A stretch of 64,000 bases of DNA, from contig CM075943.1 in NCBI GenBank assembly GCA_038030265.1, forward strand, positions 59,681,971-59,745,970. The letters are read 5' to 3'. The DNA is from Corythucha ciliata. Taxonomy: Eukaryota; Arthropoda; Insecta; Hemiptera; Tingidae. Below are positions 59,972-64,000 of the stretch, piece after piece. The notes beneath the pieces were generated by a model. The model worked only from the letters and a program-made list of their open reading frames with translations, made no database searches and had not been told where the DNA came from. The position numbers were made by a program, and so were the translations under genes. Numbering within the stretch: the first letter of the stretch is position 1; each line of letters starts with the position of its first letter.

Positions 59972-60330
59972 CAGGGGTGGGCAAGATACTTGAGAATTTA
60001 AAATACTTTGTATTTTAAATACAAAATGCGTATTTTGTAATTGTATTTAAATACTTTTGGAAAAGTATTTGTATTTCTGGGGGCCTATTCTCTAACTCCG
60101 AAGCAATAGCTTTTTCGAAGTCATATGTTTATTTCATTCATTTTCTTCAAACAAATTAATGAAATAGACACATGGCTGGCGAAAAAAATATTAGTTCTTG
60201 TTAGAGAATAGGCCCCCTGTATTTAAAATACATTTTTGAAAGTATTTTGGGCTTTGTATTTGAAATACATTTTCAAAAGTATTTTGTATTTCACACTCAA
60301 CGAAAATACAGCTACGAATACAAATACTTT
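59972..60330 (+). mobile_element. hAT-like MITE with CAGGGGTGGGCAA end, right end not found
   Basis: CAGGGGTGGGCAAGATACTT is followed by runs of AATACTTT / GTATTTTAAATAC, a common layout of hAT-derived MITEs in animals. The expected reverse end is absent before the repeat fades near 60330. A second small element sits inside. Confidence 0.6.
60079..60217. mobile_element. Small MITE with GGGGGCCTATTCTCTAAC ends
   Basis: Perfect 18-bp inverted ends at 60079-60096 and 60200-60217, 139 bp overall, inserted in the TATTT-rich part of the surrounding MITE. The target duplication is not clear. Confidence 0.65.
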
Positions 60331-60639
60331 TAATTTCAACGTTCTTTAGTTTCCACTTCTTCGCCACCATTCACCAGTATAACCTAACTTAGTGACACCA
60401 TATTTGGCACAAAAACCCGGTGTAATAACAGCCTTCGATTGACGTTTTCATTTTTCGAAAAAGTGGAAAGGGAAGGGTAGTCATGGTGGGAGGTGGAAGC
60501 TCCGAATTCCTTGTTAGCACAACTGCCGCAAAAATGATGCTAGCGGATGGAAACTTTGCACAAAAATTGATCATACAGAGCCCTAGCCTACAAGTACACA
60601 AAGCTGTACAAGTAAACAAAACTCGTGGCAATTATTGCG
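60331..60639. other. Short single-copy-looking interval
   Basis: No gene recognised. Confidence 0.35.
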
Positions 60640-62829
60640 AAAAACAACGCTAATTCGAGTTTAAACTGGACAAAAATGGCAAATTCACAACTCAAATGGC
60701 GAAAAATCGCCTATTAATAAAAAAAAAAAGAGAATAGATAATGTGCTAATTCGCTGCAAAATTATCAGAAAACGCTATTTCACAGCTGAAATGAAGAAAA
60801 ATCAATAATTAGCGGCTGAAATTGAGAAAACGAAAATCTGTATAGCTTCTGAAAGAATCGAGACTCAAACTGAGAAACAGCGCTAAACCGTAGACAAAAA
60901 TTGCTCACGCGGGCTAAAACCTAGACACGCGGGCTAGAATTGACAAAAATATTAATTAGCGGGGCCAAATTTAAGAAAAACACTAATTTTCAACTCAAGC
61001 TGAGAAAAAAGTGCTAATTGGCTGCTAAAAAATGGCTAAACTGCAGCTGAAAATGAGGAAAACGCCAAATCGTGGCTAAAATGGAGGAAAATCGCCAAAC
61101 AAACGAAAGAATCCCTACTGCACTGCTAAAATTGATTAAAAGCGCTAACCCTTGGCCAAAATTGGTTAAAGTTGTAGCGTGCCAACAGCTAACAAACCTC
61201 AATTTTTATTTTTAAAAATAACAAATATTATGTTAAAAAAAACAACATTAGTCAGTTTGATCGCGAGTTCGTATTTTCCCAATTTTTAATTGTCGTTATA
61301 AAAAAGATCTCGAAATTTTTCGCTGGCCGTTATTTTGTATACCGAAGAGTGCGCGACCCACAAAGTCACTAAACCTTGAAAAATTGACAAAACGCAAATG
61401 CGTAGCTTCTGTTCGAGGCTAAAACTAAACAATAAACGCTAATCCATAGCAAAAATTGAAGGAAACATGCCAACGTGGGTCTGAAGTCTAGCTAATATTG
61501 AAAAATTCACTATAATTAACCTGTCATAAATAAATAAAAACTCTCGTTTTCAGCTCAAATTGGGAAAAAGTGTTATTCCCGGCTAAAATTTGAGGAATTC
61601 ACGAATTCGTGGCTGAAAAATTAAGGTAATTCGCGAATTCACAGATTATAGAAACGCTTCAAAGCAGCTAAAGTTGAAAAAAACGCGAATTTACTGCTAA
61701 AATTGAGGAAAATAATCGCGGATAAAGATAATTCCGCCTTCTGACAACAACTTTGTGGCTAAAATTGAGGTAAACGGCAAATTCATGGTTATAAGTAAAA
61801 GAAAAAACACTGATTCACGGCTAGAACTGAGATGAAGCCCTATTCTACATATAATTAAAATTGAAAAAAATTACTATGCGGTGCCAATTTGCGACTAATA
61901 TAGAGAAAATCAGTAATTATTCTGGCTAGTATAAAGAGAAAAGTTAATTTTCAGCCTAAATTGAAACAAAAAGTGCTAATTCACTGTAAAAAATGGAAGA
62001 ATTGCCGATTTGCAGTAAAAATATCGGAAAACGCCAATTCTTGGCTAAAATGAACAAAATTCGCTAATACACGGGCTAGAAATAGCTACAAAGCGCTAAT
62101 TTGCGGCTAAAATTGAGAAAAATTTAAATTTGCGTCAAAAATTGAAAATACGTTAATTCGCGGCTTCCTCGGGAGGTTTTGAGGCTAAAATTGAGAAAAA
62201 GCGCTAATTTATGGCTATGAGTGAAAAACTCGCAAATTCGCGGCTAAAACTGAGACGAAATCGCTATTCCGCAGTGTATGGTTACGGTGAACAAAAAATG
62301 CTAATTTGTGGTAAACATTTCGAGAATTTTATGTCTTATATTGAGTAATTTTCAGCTCATACTGAGTAAACCGCTAGAAAAAATCGCTAATTTGCAGCTA
62401 AAATTGTGGAAAACGCCAACTCGAGGAAAGTTGAAGAAACATCGCTGATTCACAGGATACCAAATCTACTTTGCTGCTTAAGTTGGGGAAAAGCGCATAT
62501 TTATGTGTTTATGATGGGGGGGGGGGATTACCCCGCTAAACAGTTGCTAATTTGCGGCGAAAAGCGCTAATTTGCTGTTAAAGTTGACAAAAAGCACTCA
62601 TTCGCGGCTGAAATGGAGAAATTCGCAGTTTAAACTTGGCATAAGCGCTGTTTAGCGGATAGACTGTGGAAATAGCGGTAATTTGCCTACAATATATGGG
62701 AAAGGCCATGGCTAAAATTAGGAAAAGGCCTTAGAGGTTACCAATAGAGGTTTTATTTATATACAGTTAGAGACTTTTAGGGGCCTCTTGAAGATTTCCG
62801 CCCCGGGCCTCGATATAGGTCCACCAGTG
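60640..62829 (+). mobile_element. Family A element, copy 6
   Basis: A minus-oriented array from 60640 (family A units, some with long spacers), with an AT-rich non-array stretch near 61200-61370, a G11 run (62516-62526), and the tail module at 62777-62829 (GGGGCCTCTTGAAGATTTCC, CCCGGGCC, CCACCAGTG). It keeps the order seen in copies 1 and 5 around 61776-61860. Left end not resolved. Confidence 0.6.
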
Positions 62830-63540
62830 ACCTCACCTCCTTTTCAGCTCACGATCCACCAGTGCTCATTAACCGATTATGGGAAATACCATATATATAT
62901 TTGTGAAAAGATTAAACGTTACGCTGTATTCGCCGTAAAATATCTCATGGGTGCGGGCCTTGCCTCGTTACTCTGAGCCTTCGGGAAGAGGGCTCTCAAC
63001 GTAGATCTAAGGACGCTAATCTACCTCCAAAACCGTTACATATTTCAACTTTTGAGTGGCGGTTCATCCATCGCAGGATAATCTCATGAAATAATAGCCT
63101 ATCAGTTCCGGCGTTTGCTACAATTTCTGTAGCAAACGTTGCTATAGGCTTACTATGTCTGACGAATACGTGGTAAGCCCACCATGAAAAGCTGAAACCT
63201 ATCGGTTCGCGTTGAACCGATGTGGAAGAAAACGGACGATGAAATGAATTGAGGAACAAAAAGAAGTGATGCCATCAGTAGAGGTTCGGTTGAGACAGCG
63301 AAATAGCAGCGTTGCGTCCCCCCCCCCCCAAGTGCTTTCGACCGAAGAAGGCTAATTGGTAAGGAGTAGGGACCGACGTTTCGGTTGATTCCCACGTGAA
63401 GCTAGTGTATTATTCCCGTTCTGGCCGAAGATCTACAGATCGGAACACAATACGAGCTCAGTTTGACATGCTGACCAAGAGTTTGTAGGCCGGAGGTGCG
63501 ACGACGGTTTCAAACAGAAAAAAAGAGAGACGTTCACGTT
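62830..63540. other. Hairpin-rich interval
   Basis: No gene. Contains the 63112-63138 hairpin, ATCGGTTC...GAACCGAT (63201-63221) and a C12 run (63318-63329). Confidence 0.4.
63112..63138. repeat. Perfect 11-bp hairpin
   Basis: Arms CGTTTGCTACA and TGTAGCAAACG around a 5-base loop, inside a looser outer pairing (AGCCTAT at 63097 and ATAGGCT near 63144). Possibly the centre of an old foldback element. Confidence 0.6.
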
Positions 63541-63559
63541 GCGTAAAGATTACTTTATT

Positions 63560-63600
63560 ACGGGACCGGTTTCAGCTGCTGCCAGCCATCTTCAACCATT
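63560..63600 (-). other. Hammerhead-like motif or Penelope-type repeat end
   Basis: On the minus strand: TTGAAGA, a 5-bp stem (GGCTG/CAGCT, with a GCAG loop), then GAAAC and CGGTC. The order resembles the hammerhead core (CUGANGA, stem II, GAAA), with U in place of the first C. Penelope-like elements carry such motifs. The first-C change would be expected to block cleavage if this is really that position. Confidence 0.3.
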
Positions 63601-63689
63601 ATATAACATAAAACAATAAATAATTAGCTAAAAGCCATACCCCTTCAAAAAACAAAGGCTAGGCTTCCGGAACCGTGAACCAATAACCA

Positions 63690-63930
63690 AGTTTGAGTTC
63701 TTATATTTATATTGTTCTTGTTGTTTTTTCTTGTTTTTGTTATTGCCCGAAGAAAATTCGGTCCAGTCTTTATTTTCGCACTACCTTCGTCTTCTTGCAC
63801 TTGTACCCGAAGGTAGGTTGTTTTTGTTGTTGTTCGTTTGTTTTTGTTGTTTTTTTCTTGTTGTTCTTGTTGTTTGAGTTCTTATATTCTTATATTATAT
63901 TGAGTTCTTATTCTTATAATAACTCAGTTT
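63690..63930. repeat. T-rich low-complexity sequence (TTG/TTC units)
   Basis: Repeated TTGTTGTT, TTCTTGTT and TTCTTATATT words. A 79-codon Phe/Tyr/Leu-rich frame at 63693-63932 comes from this composition and is not a gene call. Confidence 0.75.
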
Positions 63931-64000
63931 GAGTTGAGTAGCGAGTACAGTACTCTAGTACCTAGTACCAGTTCGGTTTGAGTTTAATCATTCGTGTTGT
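63931..64000. other. Right edge
   Basis: Short GTTTGAG and AGTAC-rich repeats; nothing else seen. Confidence 0.4.

Overview
Organism and character. The window is nuclear DNA from an animal, most likely an arthropod. It is AT-rich, with spliced exons, GT-AG splice sites, very long non-coding stretches, and animal-type mobile elements: an RLE-type non-LTR retrotransposon, a Ty3/Gypsy element, hAT-like and Harbinger-like non-autonomous DNA elements, and a terminus resembling one common in insect genomes. I cannot name the species. Most apparent reading frames here are chance frames in repeats and are not annotated. Layout. 1-3173 (minus): a non-LTR retrotransposon running off the left edge, open over the sequenced RT and part of the endonuclease but with one frame change in a 10-base homopolymer. 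3479-3502: a possible 24-nt microexon. 3731-10140: a degenerate 30-bp-repeat element ('family A') whose head is split by a Ty3/Gypsy element (3847-7931; 148-bp LTRs, 5-bp target duplication). 10141-13532: single-copy-looking DNA. 13533-18963: elements built of repeat families B, C and E. 18963-22673: single-copy-looking DNA. 22674-26830: families D, B, E, A and F. 28694-32490: family A and E elements, including one with an 8-bp target duplication and a related empty site nearby. 34331-38190: a C-type element end and a 3-kb A array with higher-order structure. 40431-42374: a B/C composite. 42801-44460: a clean 17-bp minisatellite. 44660-44753 and 47168-47310: two compatible exons of a single-pass membrane protein, the only host gene I can support. 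47870-52472, 56547-59792 and 60640-62829: more A/E elements. 62830-64000: hairpins, a hammerhead-like motif and low-complexity sequence. Main idea. The 20-33-bp repeats filling roughly half the window are not ordinary satellites. They are the bodies of non-autonomous DNA transposons with CAG...CTG-type ends, and several copies have 8-bp target duplications. Copies keep the same order of diverged monomers and share non-repetitive head and tail modules, so the arrays seem to have moved as fixed blocks. Their halves often lie in opposite orientation, and elements are nested in one another. The monomer families share word-like segments, family B looking like a join of A and C. No transposase gene was found, so a trans-acting hAT-like enzyme is inferred. 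How the parts relate. If the microexon is real, its phase fits the membrane exon at 44660, and most of the window (3503-44659) would be one intron of about 41 kb swollen by these elements. That link is an inference.
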